Assembly: GCF_028583425.1 (NCBI RefSeq)
Contig: NC_072790.1
Span: 14,676,552-14,740,551 of the forward strand
Reading direction: 5' to 3'
DNA from: Eublepharis macularius
Taxonomy: Eukaryota > Chordata > Lepidosauria > Squamata > Eublepharidae
DNA: 64,000 nucleotides
Position 1 is the first letter of the stretch; every line of letters starts with the position of its first letter. Below the pieces are notes generated by a model. It was not told the origin of the DNA. It did not search any database and was given only the letters and a program-made list of their open reading frames with translations. Position numbers and translations under genes: made by a program. Below, piece by piece: positions 21,123-31,515 of the stretch.

Positions 21123-21400
21123 TTACAATGGACCTTCCCCTCCATAAATGGCTAACTCCCTTTTAAAGATATCTACACCAAAGGCCATCACTACCTCCAC
21201 TGGATGTGAATTCCACAGTTTAGTAAAGAAGTATTTTCTTTCATCTGTCCTGATCCTATTTGCCATCAACTTCTTGGGGTGCCTATGATTTCTGGTATTA
21301 TGGGAGAAGGAAAAACGGCTCTCTCTATCCACTTTCTCAACCCCCTGTATAATTTTATAAATTTCTATCATGACTTCCGTTGGCGTAATTTCCTGGCTCG
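21123..21400 (-). mobile_element. CR1 LINE 3' coding fragment, minus strand
   Basis: The minus frame (MIEIYKIIQGVEKVDRE..., FSFSHNTR, RIRTDERKYFFT) is the counterpart of the last ORF2 segment in the CR1 copy at 12422-12691. It is 5'-truncated and diverged. Confidence 0.85.
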
Positions 21401-21653
21401 TGACAAAGACCAGAGCTGTAACATTTGTGAATGAAGCCGTTCAGGTTCTTTGTATACACACTGACACAGCAGCTGAAGCAGGATCTGTAGGAAAGACCAG
21501 GTTCGTTTAGAACATCAAAAAGCCAAAATTCCCTTTGCCATCCCCACTGAAAAATTAATTTAATTATTCATAGAGATTTAGATGAATTAGGAAATACTTC
21601 ATATGTAAGCTGGGTAATGAAATAAGTTTTTTTAGAATTACGTTCCTTAGAAA

Positions 21654-21969
21654 CAGGGCTTTTTTTCAGCTGGAACGCAGTGGAATGGAGTTCCGGCACC
21701 TCTTAAAAATGGTCACATGGCTGGTGGCCCTGCCTCCTGATCTCCAGACAGAGGGGAGTTTAGATTGCGCGCTGCACCATGCGGCGTGGAGGGCAATCTA
21801 AACTCCCCTCCGTCTGGAGATCAGGGGGCAGGGCCACCAGCCATGTGACCATTTTTGCCGAGGACGATTTAAACTTTTAAAAACTCCCTCCCTTGTTCCA
21901 GCTGACCCAAAGTGACGTCATTGTGCAGTACTGAGTTCCACCACCTCTTTTCCCAGAAAAAAAGCCTGG
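21654..21969. mobile_element. hAT MITE with a long internal palindrome
   Basis: The left end is CAGGGCTTTTTTTC and the right end is GAAAAAAAGCCTGG. The flanks CTTAGAAA (21646-21653) and CTTAGAAG (21970-21977) match at 7 of 8. The interior is dominated by two complementary arms, 21705-21768 and 21793-21856, around a 24-base loop. Related termini with CATTTCGAGG interiors occur at 13253-13687. Confidence 0.8.
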
Positions 21970-21984
21970 CTTAGAAGCATCTGT

Positions 21985-24140
21985 AGTGGTGGGAAAAATC
22001 CAATGTCCTGATTCAATTCTGGGGAGGTCCATTGTTCCAAATTTGCCAATAAACTCAATTTCAGCAATCTCCTATTGTAATTTCCATTTGAAGTTTCTCT
22101 GCTTGAGAACTGCCACTCTTAGGTCAGTGACAGGATGTCCTGAAAAATTGAAATGTTCAACCACCTTTTTTTTAAATGTTGTGATTTTCAGTATCAGATT
22201 ATTGTGTTTTTGTTATCTGACACTGATAATCATGTGTCCTATAGAGTCTCTCAGTTTGCACTCACAGCCAAAAAGATAAGATCTAAGGTGGTACTGAATG
22301 AGGCTGTTTCGTGACTCCTGGGATAGTTTGGCATACTGTATTGTTTTAATTAATTTTAGTAATCTATACAAACTGAGATAATGGATTTAATTGTTTATTA
22401 GTCGATGTTTGGTGAATTGTGACAGCCTATGGCTATAGACAATAAACTCTTTTGACTGACTGATTGATTGATTGATATCAGATGTATGTCCATTCAGTCT
22501 TTTGTGAAGGGATTGACCTGTTTGTCCAATACAGAGCGTTGAATGGCATTGCTGATGCTGGAAGATGAACAAGTGAATGAGCCTGAGATGGTATCTCTGG
22601 TTTTGTTAGATCTGGTGATAGTGTTGTTGGAGTGAATATGGGGGCAGAGTTGGCATCTTAGTTTATTGGAGGCCCTAGTCCCAGATTTTGTGTCCATGTT
22701 GGGAATTATATTGTTGTGAGGGAGGAGTTGCTTGAAGTTTGGGGGCTGACTTAGGGCAAGAACAGGTTTGACTTCCAATACCCATGAGAGCAGTATCATT
22801 ATCCATTCTATTAATGGATGCATGGAACTGTTTTGAGCTGGGAACTTTATGTGACTACCAGTGGTATTCTGTTGATGTTCTGTTTGGGCTTAGCTTTTTG
22901 TAGGCCACCCTTGATATCCTTCTGGCTTTATGATTTGTTTTCTTACTACTAGTGGGTATTGTAATTCCAGAAATCTATGTTGCAGATCACGCAGGTGATA
23001 ATCTCTGTCAGAGGAACTGAAGCAGTTTGGCTGTAGACAATGGATTGTTCAGTTTGGGATGATGACTGGAGGTGTATAGACTAGAGACACAAGCCACAAA
23101 AAAACCGAACCATGAGGTTTGTGGGTTTTCACGAACCAGGAACCACGAACTGGGGCAAGTTTACGAACCAGTTCGTGGGGTTTAAATGCCCCTTTCCAGC
23201 CTCTTAGCAGGTAAAGGGCCCTGCTTGCAAGCGGCAGGGCCCTTTAAACGGCCCAAACCCCACCCCCACACTTACCTTGTTCTGTGGGCCCGTGGCGTCT
23301 TCCCCCGCCTCCCGTGAGGGATGGGAAGACCATTTTTGGTCTCTTCTGCCACTGCGCGGGCCTGCAGGGTGGCAGAGGAGGCCGAAAATGGCCTTCCCAG
23401 CCCTCAAATGGCTGTCATGGGGATCCCCCCTGCCGCCTGCCAGCTCACAGTTTAAAGGGACCTGGGGAAATAGCCATTTAAACTGCCCCTTTACGACCCA
23501 AACGGACCAGTAGACCAGTTCGTGGAAGTTCGCGGAAATGAGCTTCCACGAACCACTGGTTTGTGAACCAAAAACCGGCCTGGTTCATGTGTTTTTTTGG
23601 ATCATAATTCGATTCGTGCCCATCTCTAGTGTAGACGTGTTTTGCAATCAGTAGGTTTTCAGTATAAGGTGGTTTTTATGTTTCCATCATGCATTTGTAC
23701 AGTGGTGTCTAGAAAATGTGCTTCTTGTGTGGATTGATTCATGGTCAGGTTGATGGTGAGGTGGAAATAGCTGAAAGCCTTGTGAAATTTCTCCAGTGCT
23801 TCTTTCCCATGTGACCAGATGACAAAAAATGTCATTAATGAATCTCAGGTATGAGAGGGGTGTTAGTGGGTGGGAGCTGAGGGAGCGATACTCCAAGTCA
23901 GCCATGAAAATTTTGGCATATTGTGGTGCCATGCGGGTGCGCGTGGCTGTGCTGTTGATCTGAAGAAATAAATTATCACCAAATCTGAAGTAGTAGTGGT
24001 GGGTGAGGACGAACTGGCAGAGCTTGGTAGCAAGGTCAGTTGTGCTGTTCTTCGAGATGATGTTCCTAATGCCTTGTATTGGATATTAGCTGTAATCCCA
24101 GGAGAAGTCTAGGTCTCAGGTACAAGACGACAAACCTAAT
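21985..24140 (-). mobile_element. Penelope-like element, minus strand, decayed, with nested hAT MITE
   Basis: Reverse-strand translations show a reverse transcriptase piece (MAPQYAKIFMADLEYRS, SYLRFINDIFCHLVTWE near 23.7-23.93 kb) and, downstream, LCIGQTGQSLHKRLNGH of the GIY-YIG domain near 22.5 kb. Between them lies the linker LRCQLCPHIHSNN. The element is split by a hAT MITE at 23082-23628. The frame is broken in many places. A (TGAT)n run sits near 22455-22475. Confidence 0.8.
23082..23628. mobile_element. hAT MITE of the TAGAGATGGGCACGAA family, nested in Penelope
   Basis: The left end is TAGAGACACAAGCC and the right end is GTGCCCATCTCTA. The flanking octamers are GTATAGAC (23074-23081) and GTGTAGAC (23629-23636), 7 of 8 identical. 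The ends carry ACGAACC/GGTTCGT-type words and the interior is GC-rich. It is related to the copies at 20236-20910 and 41706. Confidence 0.82.
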
Positions 24141-25065
24141 TCCAGTTTACTTAGCCTGAAATGCTTGATGATGGCACTTCCGGCAGTGACGTCACTCCCA
24201 GAAGTGACATCGCTTCCTGGAACCCAGCACAATGTATTATGACAAGATAAATATTAGTAAGCTTGGAAAATTACACTATTATGAGAAAGGGTTTTTTTCC
24301 CTTTCTGCATCCTCTACAGAAAGTGAAATCTGCCATTCCTTTTCTCAAACATTTCATTTCTTTGGAATCATATTTTAAAATATGCAAGGAGGGCCCCTCT
24401 AAAAATCCAAAATCCATCTACAGATCTAAATTCTAACAGATTCCCTCTGCCAGCATAGAAAAAAAATTCCAAAATTCTTTCTCAAAATTTGACAGTCTGA
24501 AATTCCTAATCTAATGAATATTGAATTTTCAAATTTTCAGGGAGGGTTTTGCTTTATTGGAGCAATTTAAAATTAGATACTCAACTTTAGCTGCATTAGA
24601 TTTATACTTAGTTTAAAATGGCTTTTTTTGTTGCCTGCCAACTCTACCTTACCAATGGCTAAGCTGTTGTGACATTGTGAAATGGTCATAAATATTCCAA
24701 TGTCCCAGACAAACAATATTCATAAGAACTTCCATAACACCCATATGTCCACTGCAATTTCAGTGATGTTAATCAGCTGAGGGTGGGGAGAACCATTTGA
24801 GTTACAGCTATTAAGACATAAGAACACCTATATGCTGATGAATAAATTGATGAAAGCCTTCTGTGACTTGGACAGTTATCTATTCCTAGCATAAAACTGG
24901 AATAACCATAACTGATATTTTAACTAATACAAATAACCATAATAACTGATATATTTAACTAACACAGAACCAATCTGCATTCAAAAGCTGTGGGAACCAT
25001 AACAACGTCAACTTCAGTCAACAAAAAAAAGAATGAAGGTAACATACACACACACAGCCCCTCCC
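24141..25065. other. No gene seen
   Basis: AT-rich. CAGTGACGTCACTCCCAGAAG at about 24185-24205 contains a CRE-like palindrome, probably from a MITE remnant. Nothing coding is recognised. Confidence 0.45.
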
Positions 25066-25398
25066 ACCCCATGAAAAGAAAGCAGAATGAACTCAAAGCA
25101 GCACACACACACACAGAAACCCCTGAATGAAATGAAAGCAGAATGAACTCAAAGCAGCACACATACACACACAGCACCACCCATCCACTTCCCCAATGAA
25201 AATAAAACAGAGTGAACTCAAAGTAGCACACACATACACAGAAACCCCTTAATGAAATGAAAGCAGAATGAACTCAAAGCAGCTAAGTCTCCTCTGGAGA
25301 GCCGGCCCCAACAGCTCTGCTTGCACTCGCTCTCTCACTCATGAATGAAAAAAAAGCAGAAAAGCAGCTTACCCTCCTCTGCAGAGCCCTGCCAGGCC

Positions 25399-25451
<53 letters not shown>

Positions 25452-25960
25452 GAAAGGGGGAAAAAGCCGGCCCCAGCATCTCTGCTTGCACTCTCTCTCT
25501 CACATACTCACGAATGAAAAAAAAGCAGAATGAACTCAAAGCAGCTAAGTCTCCTCTGCAAAGCTTGTGCTGGGCCCCAGCTCTCTCTCGCTCTCTCACT
25601 CACAGAGGAATGGAAAAAAAGCAGAATGAACTCAAAGCAGCTAAACCTCCTCTGCAGAGCCAGTGCCAGGCTCAAGCAGTGTTTGCTTGTGCATGCTCTC
25701 TCTCTCACTCACTCAAAAAAGCAGAATGAACTCAAAGCAGCTAAACTTCCTCTGTAGTGCCTGTGCCGGGCCCCAGCTCTCTCTCTCTCTCTCTCACTTA
25801 CAGAGAAACGGAAAAAAGCGGAATGAACTCAAAGCAGCTAAACCTTCTCTGCAGAGCTGGCCCCAGCAGCTCTGCTTGCACTCTCTCTCTCTCTCTCTCA
25901 CTCACAAATGAAAAAAAAGCAGAATGAACGCAAAGCAGCTAAACCTGCAAGGCCGAAGGA
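25066..25960. repeat. Minisatellite with GCAGAATGAACTCAAAGCAG units and (CT)n/(CA)n cores
   Basis: The unit word recurs near 25082, 25139, 25207, 25263, 25526, 25621, 25720, 25819 and 25920. Spacing is about 57-68 bases in the first part, with (CA)n cores, and about 95-101 bases in the second, with (CT)n cores. A pure (CT)n run lies at 25402-25450. The many overlapping open frames here come from the repeat and are not genes. Confidence 0.9.
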
Positions 25961-26034
25961 GGAAGGAATCACGTAGGCAGATTCTAGAGCTGCTAGAACA
26001 GCGTTCCGGAGCATTCTCCCTCAAAAAAAGCCCG

Positions 26035-26575
26035 GATAACAACAACAACAACAACAACTTGCCAGTATCAAAGAATTCATGGGAACATCAGGTGGAAAAG
26101 GTGCTAGAAAATGAACAAGTCAAGATCGTGTGGGATTTCAGAATTCAAACTGATCGGCACCTTGAACATAATACACCAGACATAACAGTCGTGGAAAATC
26201 GAAAAGTCTGGATAATCGACATTGCAATTCCTGGGGATGCCAGAGTCAAAGAAAAAAACAAGAAAAAATGATTAAATACAGAGATCTGGCAATAGAAACC
26301 ACCCGACTATGGAAGAAGAATGCAACAGGGCACTTTGAACCATCTCTAAAAACTTTGCAATTCATATGGAAAAACTGCAGCTTTCTGACATAACACCTAC
26401 AGAACTGCAAAGGTCGGTGCTACTTGGAACAGCGTACATATTATACCGATATCTGGATGATACTTAGGTCTCCGGTGGAAACTTGTATCAGCTTAGCAAG
26501 GCCAATCAATAATAACATGTGATCTCTGCTTATTGTTGATTGTGTTTTGAATAATAATAATAATAATATGTCTAA
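26035..26575 (+). mobile_element. R4/Dong-like LINE 3' end
   Basis: The translation VWDFRIQTDRHLEHNTPDI, VVENRKVWIIDIAIPGDARV, then KYRDLAIETTRLWKKN resembles the C-terminal (endonuclease) region of R4/Dong-type LINEs. The copy begins at an (AAC)n run and ends in (AAT)n at 26550-26570, the simple-repeat tail usual for this group. It is 5'-truncated. Confidence 0.7.
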
Positions 26576-27269
26576 AAAGCATTTTGAGCACATGTCCCTT
26601 AAAAGGCTCACAAGAAGCCACACCACATGCAATCTGACTGACAAAAGCTTTTGCTGGAATAAATTTGGCTAGTCTTAAAGGTGCCACTTCATCTCTGTTT
26701 TACTTAACAGAAGAATAGAAAAACATATAGTAAGGTAGACAGAAATTTGACGGCTTGACTTTAACAATGCACATGCACACAACTCCTTGTTATTTTTGCT
26801 CAAGTAAGTTGCCCCCCTCCACACACAGGACTGGTTATCTGCTGCTTCTGCAGGCCTTCTATTTAATGGCATTGCTCTGTGTCGCTACAAGTTAGCAGTA
26901 GGAAAAAACCACCAAAGTGTTTACTCTTTGAGGGAAAATTCATTGGCCAGGGTGAGGGAAGAAGTTTGCTCAGGAACAAGGCCCAGAGGCAAGCAGTAGG
27001 GTGTTCTTCTCCCAGGACTCTTCACAAGAAGGGGTTTGTCATTTTAAAACAGGGACCAAGGCCTTGTCACTTCTTGTTGATCTCTAAGAATAAAATGAAT
27101 ACATATTCACATATAAAGATTAAAATGATTTTTGGCTTCAGGAACTGCAACCGGCTTATGACTCTTTATAACTGAGCAATTGTGTAATTTTTACTGAGCA
27201 ACTGTGATATAGGAGATTGGGGGATAAATTATTTTGTAGGCAATTATCAATAATTTCCTACAAAACCAT
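26576..27269. other. No gene seen
   Basis: No recognisable coding segment; the open frames are short and featureless. Confidence 0.4.
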
Positions 27270-27398
27270 TGCCGAGTGGGTAGCCGTGTTGGTTTGTGGC
27301 AGAAAAGCATGATTCGAGTCTTATAACACTTTGAAGGCCAACAAGAGTTTCCAGGGAATAAGCTCGAGAGTCAACGCTCCCTTGGTCAGATATGCGTA
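27270..27398 (+). mobile_element. Penelope-type terminal-repeat copy
   Basis: Reads GTAGCCGTGTTGGTTTGTGG, GATTCGAGTCTTATAACAC, GGCCAACAAGAGTTTCCAG and TCGAGAGTCAACGCTCCC, a word order found in several scraps across the window (for example 61.37-61.46 kb). Confidence 0.55.
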
Positions 27399-27407
27399 AA
27401 AATGTTG

Positions 27408-27833
27408 ATCAGGTTGCCAGCTCCAGGTTGGGAAATTCCTGGAAAATTTGGGTGTGGAGCCTGCAGTAGGCAGAGTTTGGGGAGCATAATGCCACAGAGT
27501 CCACCCTCCAAAACTGCCATTTTATCCAGCGGAACTGATCTCTCTGGCAATAGGGTTGCCAGCTCCAGGTTGGAAAATCCTGGAGATTGGGGGGGGGGTG
27601 AAACCTGGAGAAAGCGGGGTTTGGGGAAGGGAAATGACCTTGGCATGGCATAATTCCATAGATTCCACCCCCAAAAGTAGCCATTTTCTCCAGGTGAACT
27701 GTTCTCTGTGGCCTGGAGACCAGCTGTAATTCCGGGAGATCTCCAGCCACTACCTGGAGGCTGGCAGCCCTACTTGGAGATCAGTTGTAATTCCGGGAGA
27801 TCTCCAGGCACCACCTGTTGACTGGTAGCCCTA
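27408..27833. mobile_element. hAT-type MITE (TAGGGTTGCCAG family) containing a second copy of itself
   Basis: The outer copy runs from GTTGCCAGCTCCAGG at about 27412 to CTGGTAGCCCTA at about 27833. An inner, more complete copy starts TAGGGTTGCCAGCTCC at about 27551 and ends GGAGGCTGGCAGCCCTA at about 27772. It splits the outer copy in the GATCTC(T/G)-TGG region. The target duplication of the inner copy is not clearly readable. Confidence 0.75.
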
Positions 27834-28157
27834 CTTATATCCCAGTCAGAACACGCCTCTCCCTGATATTGTTAACTATTGATAATTGCCTACAAATTAA
27901 CGTACTCCAAAATCTCTCACACACAGTTCCTCAGAATTACTGCATTTACAATATTCCATCCAGTACAAATTTCGTCTGATTTATTCTTGTATTGAGCTAT
28001 GTACGATAAAGCACTTATATATATATTTTAAAAGAGCCCACCTTCCAGGGCAGCCATTTTCTCTCCCTCCCCCATGATTTTTATCACGAATTTTATAACA
28101 GAATTTTTTAAAAAAGACTGTATAAGCAAAAGAAAAGCTAAAGAAATCATTTATTTC
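27834..28157. other. No gene seen
   Basis: AT-rich upstream sequence between the nested MITE and the promoter-side MITE end. Confidence 0.4.
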
Positions 28158-28227
28158 AGGGCGGCCATTTTCTCCAGGGGAACTGATTTCTGTGGTAATT
28201 GAACCCCCGCTGGGAGGTTGGCAACCG
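28158..28227. mobile_element. Terminal fragment of the GGTTGCCAG-family MITE abutting the CpG island
   Basis: GGCCATTTTCTCCAGGGGAACTG and GGGAGGTTGGCAACC match the right half of the family at 27.4-27.8 kb. It ends just before the GC-rich promoter region begins. Confidence 0.65.
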
Positions 28228-28359
28228 CCGCTGCCCTTGATAGCGCCCGCTCTAGGAACGCGACTTCCCTCCCCCTCCCGCCGCCTCCATTCTCTCCCCG
28301 CTCGGCCTCCCTTTCCCCCGCCCCGCCCTTCGCCGCGGTGACATCAGCCGCCCCTCCGT

Positions 28360-28367
28360 ATGCAAAT
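28360..28367 (+). promoter_or_regulatory. Octamer motif ATGCAAAT
   Basis: A perfect POU-factor octamer about 320 bases upstream of the start codon inside the CpG island. Its use is inference. Confidence 0.5.
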
Positions 28368-28684
28368 GACCCCTCTAGGCCGAGCCCCGGCGGCTGCGGA
28401 GGGGGCGGAGCCTCCGCGCTGACCCGGATGCCCGAAGCCCCGCCCCGCGCTGCCGATCCTTCGCCTCCGTCGCCTCGCCTCCGCCTCTCCCTCACGAGGC
28501 TGCGGGTCACTGCGGCGGAACCCTCAGCCCAACCGCCGGCCCGGAGCCGTTCGCCCGCCGGCCTCGGAGCAGCCCTTCGCTCGGGCGAGGAGGAAGGCAG
28601 GCAGGCAGGCAGGCAGGAGGAGCAGGCGGCGGCGAGGGAGGCCGGCACTGGGCGGCGGATTCGGCTCGACACCCACCCGCCACC

Positions 28685-28687
28685 ATG
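28685..28687 (+). CDS. PPP3R1: PPP3R1 coding exon 1 (Met1 only), calcineurin subunit B type 1
   Basis: The start codon sits in a strong Kozak context (CCGCCACCATGG) and is followed at once by a splice donor, GTGAGG at 28688. The exon therefore contributes only ATG and ends in phase 0. The next conserved exon begins with GGA (Gly2), as in the vertebrate gene. PPP3R1 encodes the Ca2+-binding regulatory subunit of the phosphatase calcineurin (PP2B), which acts in Ca2+ signalling to NFAT and other substrates. The 5' untranslated part extends an unknown distance upstream in the CpG island. Confidence 0.85.
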
Positions 28688-29400
28688 GTGAGGCACCGCC
28701 GGGCTCGGGGGGGGGGCTCGGGGGGGACTCTTTTCTCACCCCCCCCTTTCTCCCTCCGCGTGGCGTCGAGGCCGCTTTTCCTCCCCCGACTTTCCTCCTC
28801 CGCGCAGGCCCTCACGGAGCTCCCCCGCCCGCCCGCCCGCCCTCGGAGGCGTCCTCCCACCCCCTCCCCCCGTCCCGCTTGCAGGCTCCGGCGGCTTTTC
28901 CGGTTCTCGCCTTCACCCAGCGGTGACCTCTTCCCCGCAGTGCCCCACCCGACGCCCAGAAGGAGCCTCTTCCTCTCCTCCCCACCCCCTGGCTTGCCTT
29001 CTGCATTCGCCCCCCCCTGCATTCTTTCCCCACCTACAATCCCCCCACCCGCATTCTGCAAAGGGCTCCTCATCAATTTGCGTGTGGGGGGGGGGAATCT
29101 ACCTCCACCTACATTCCTATTCCCCTCCACACGACGGGGGACGGCGGTGGAAATCCCCCCCCACCTACCTTCTGCAAATGCCCCCCCCGTTTTCTTTATA
29201 TTCTGCACTCCACCACCACCCCCATCCCGCAAATATCCGTCCCCCTTTCCCTTTGTGGCTCCTCCACATCTCCAGAGGTGGGAGGGGGGGGGGGAGAAAT
29301 CCTGCAAGTTCTGTCGAGCCCACGCAGCTGCTCTTGCGTATTTGCATTGCTTTCTGCAGCACCTCGTGCTCACCCCCACCCGCCCAAGGAATTAGGCTCC

Positions 29401-31310
29401 CCCATTCTCCTAGTCACCTTCATATTCTTAGTTAGCTAATCCAGAAATGGTATGTTTATGAGGCCATTGCTGAGACAGGTGAGGAGCCCCTCCCCCCCAA
29501 GCCTGCAGGGAAATTTGGAAGTTCTTGCCGGCCAGGTTACCTGGCCCTGATTGTGGGTAGGATTGGTGGTCGCTGGTAACTATCTTGATCTGGGAGAGGC
29601 GCATCTATGCAGCCATGTCCAATAAACGTGATCCAAGTAAACCTGCATAGGTAGTAAGTCCTGTTTGGTTCACAGGGGCTATTCTGACTGCAGTCAGGTT
29701 CTCTGTCTTCCCACGTCACATCTTCCCTGCATCCACCAGCTTTCTTCCCCTTCTGCTTCCCTTCCCACACAGTTCGAGCCTGGATTCTTGTCATAAAACT
29801 ACAAGAGTCTTCAGAATTTTTCTTCTTCCTGCTCCCAGATTCTAGACCACCTTCAACATGCCTCCTGGTGTACCTTCAGGTTTCTTCCTTTTGATGCCTC
29901 CTTTCTTCCTTCTCATGTTTCCATTGTGTCTAATCAATCGGGCTGTTGTATAACTGGAGGTGGGGACCTTCGAATACCATATTCACTTGCACTATGACGC
30001 CCTGTCACTTTTCCTTCTTTCCTACTAACGTGGATTAATTTTTTCCTTTAGTAATGTAGCTGGAACTCTCTGCAAACCATCATCTTACCTTCATCAAGAT
30101 CAAAATATTCATCTTTTATCCAATGAGCTCTCAAGTTCACAGAATTCTCCCTTTTCCTCTTCAGTTGCCTTGTTTTAGGGGCCAGTGTTCAGCCATGTTT
30201 TTCGCCTTTTAATACCTTGGCTGTTGTTTCTAAAACATGGAAAGTTGTGCAGGCTTCTTCTTTTGCACACATGAACACTCCCTCCTCCCAAAGGCAGTCT
30301 TTTAAATGTGATTTAAACAGCCAGTTAAATTATCCTTTCCCTTGTACATAAAAGGTTGCATTTTATAAACCTGGCTGTGTTGTGCTGCTTTTGCAGTTTT
30401 ACTGGAGGAGGGGGGGCAGGGGGCTGCAGCAGTTAAAAATCTTGGAGATTAAAATTTGCTTTTCATTGCTATAAAATGAAGCCAGTAATACAGTCTCTGC
30501 TGTTGTAGTATTTTATGTCAACGCTAGGGGTGTCTCCTCCCTACTGCTAGTGCCAAGAATCAACGCCCTTTTCCACAAACATTTGTTAGCCTGAATTATA
30601 GATTGCCTTCCCTTTTGTAACAACTTCTATTTTTTTTAATTGGAAACCCTGTATGCTGTGTTCTTCACTTTCAGCTCTCCAGTTGTTTAAAGTTTTGCAG
30701 TGAATGTGAGCCACAGATTGTGTTCTCTCTCTTTTTACTTTGGTTTAAGTTTTCAGAAATGGAAATTCAGCTTTTAGTTTACAAAGCAAATCCGTGGAAG
30801 AAATACTGAATAGTAAGGCTCATGTCCGCAGTGTATACTTTGAATATTAAGAATGAAATTATAGTTGTCTGTACTGTAACAGAGAGACTGTAGTTTAAAT
30901 GCTTGCTTTGATTTTGAAATGTTAATATAGGAGGCATTAACTGGCCAGAACTCAAAATAGTTCTAGGCAGTACTGTAACAAGATAAAGCAAGGGATGTTA
31001 CGTTTCATCAATGAAAAACCACAACAGAGGCTGCTGTCTGAAGCATGCATGCTTCAGATTGACTCCCATTGAAAATAACGTTGCTCTGTTTCTGACTTAG
31101 ATAGGGCTATTAAGTTTTAAAAGCTTCAGTAAATTCTCTGCAATTGATGTTTAAATAAATATAAGGTCATCATTTTATAAGAATATTTTTGCATAACTGT
31201 CTTCGCATAATTATGTGAAAACAGTTGTATTGCAAAATATTTTAAAGTCTTGTGTAGCCTCCCTGTGAAAAAGAGTTATCATATACAGTTGAATTTCAGT
31301 TGCTTTTCTT
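29401..31310. other. Intron sequence, nothing specific seen
   Basis: After the CpG island the composition returns to AT-rich. I recognise no exon or named repeat family in this stretch. Confidence 0.5.
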
Positions 31311-31515
31311 TTATTCAGGGAATGTTACATCTCGATCAGAGATGAATAGGTTGCTCTGCTGTACTGCACCCCGGAAAGTTTAATTTCCGTGCAGTGCGAC
31401 AGAATCGTTCCACTTTGAATTCCTCATCAGGAAGCTGGCCATCTGTTTCTACCTCTGGACCTACTGGCCTTGATCCACAAATTAAGCTTGTTGAAGGACT
31501 TTGCCACTTAAAACA
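31311..31515 (+). other. Unidentified segment with a protein-like open stretch
   Basis: A pyrimidine tract and AG at 31318 precede it. One frame is open from about 31350 to a TAG at 31517-31519 and reads with protein-like composition (KFNFRAVRQNRST, then SGPTGLDPQIKLVEG). The frame does not open at the AG, and I do not recognise the sequence. It could be a decayed retrocopy fragment or a chance frame. Confidence 0.25.

Larger units (their letters stand above)
28228..29400 (+). promoter_or_regulatory. PPP3R1: CpG island promoter of PPP3R1
   Basis: There is a sharp change to GC- and CpG-rich sequence starting at about 28230, surrounding the start codon at 28685. Visible elements are an octamer ATGCAAAT at 28360-28367, TGACATCA near 28339-28346, and a GC box GGGGGCGGAG at 28401-28410. 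There is no TATA box. (GGCA)n repeats lie in the 5' untranslated region near 28594-28617. Upstream ATGs at 28360 and 28427 could start short or overlapping upstream frames. The transcription start cannot be fixed from sequence. Open frames of up to 290 codons here, on both strands, follow from GC-richness. Confidence 0.85.

Noticed and set aside
25345-25911. Many overlapping Ser/Leu- and Arg/Glu-rich open frames
   Set aside because: They are read from (CT)n and minisatellite units in several phases; none is a gene.
25066-25960. CRISPR-like array of regularly spaced repeats
   Set aside because: The spacers are simple dinucleotide repeats and the genome is vertebrate; it is a minisatellite.
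28218-28691. 157-codon + strand frame overlapping the PPP3R1 start
   Set aside because: It is in another phase from the PPP3R1 ATG and has only low-complexity composition. It is explained by the GC-rich 5' untranslated region.
28507-29379. 290-codon minus-strand frame and several + strand frames in the CpG island
   Set aside because: They are rich in Gly, Arg, Ala and Pro with no domain, and overlap on both strands. GC-rich DNA has few stop codons, and the region is promoter, 5' untranslated sequence and intron start.
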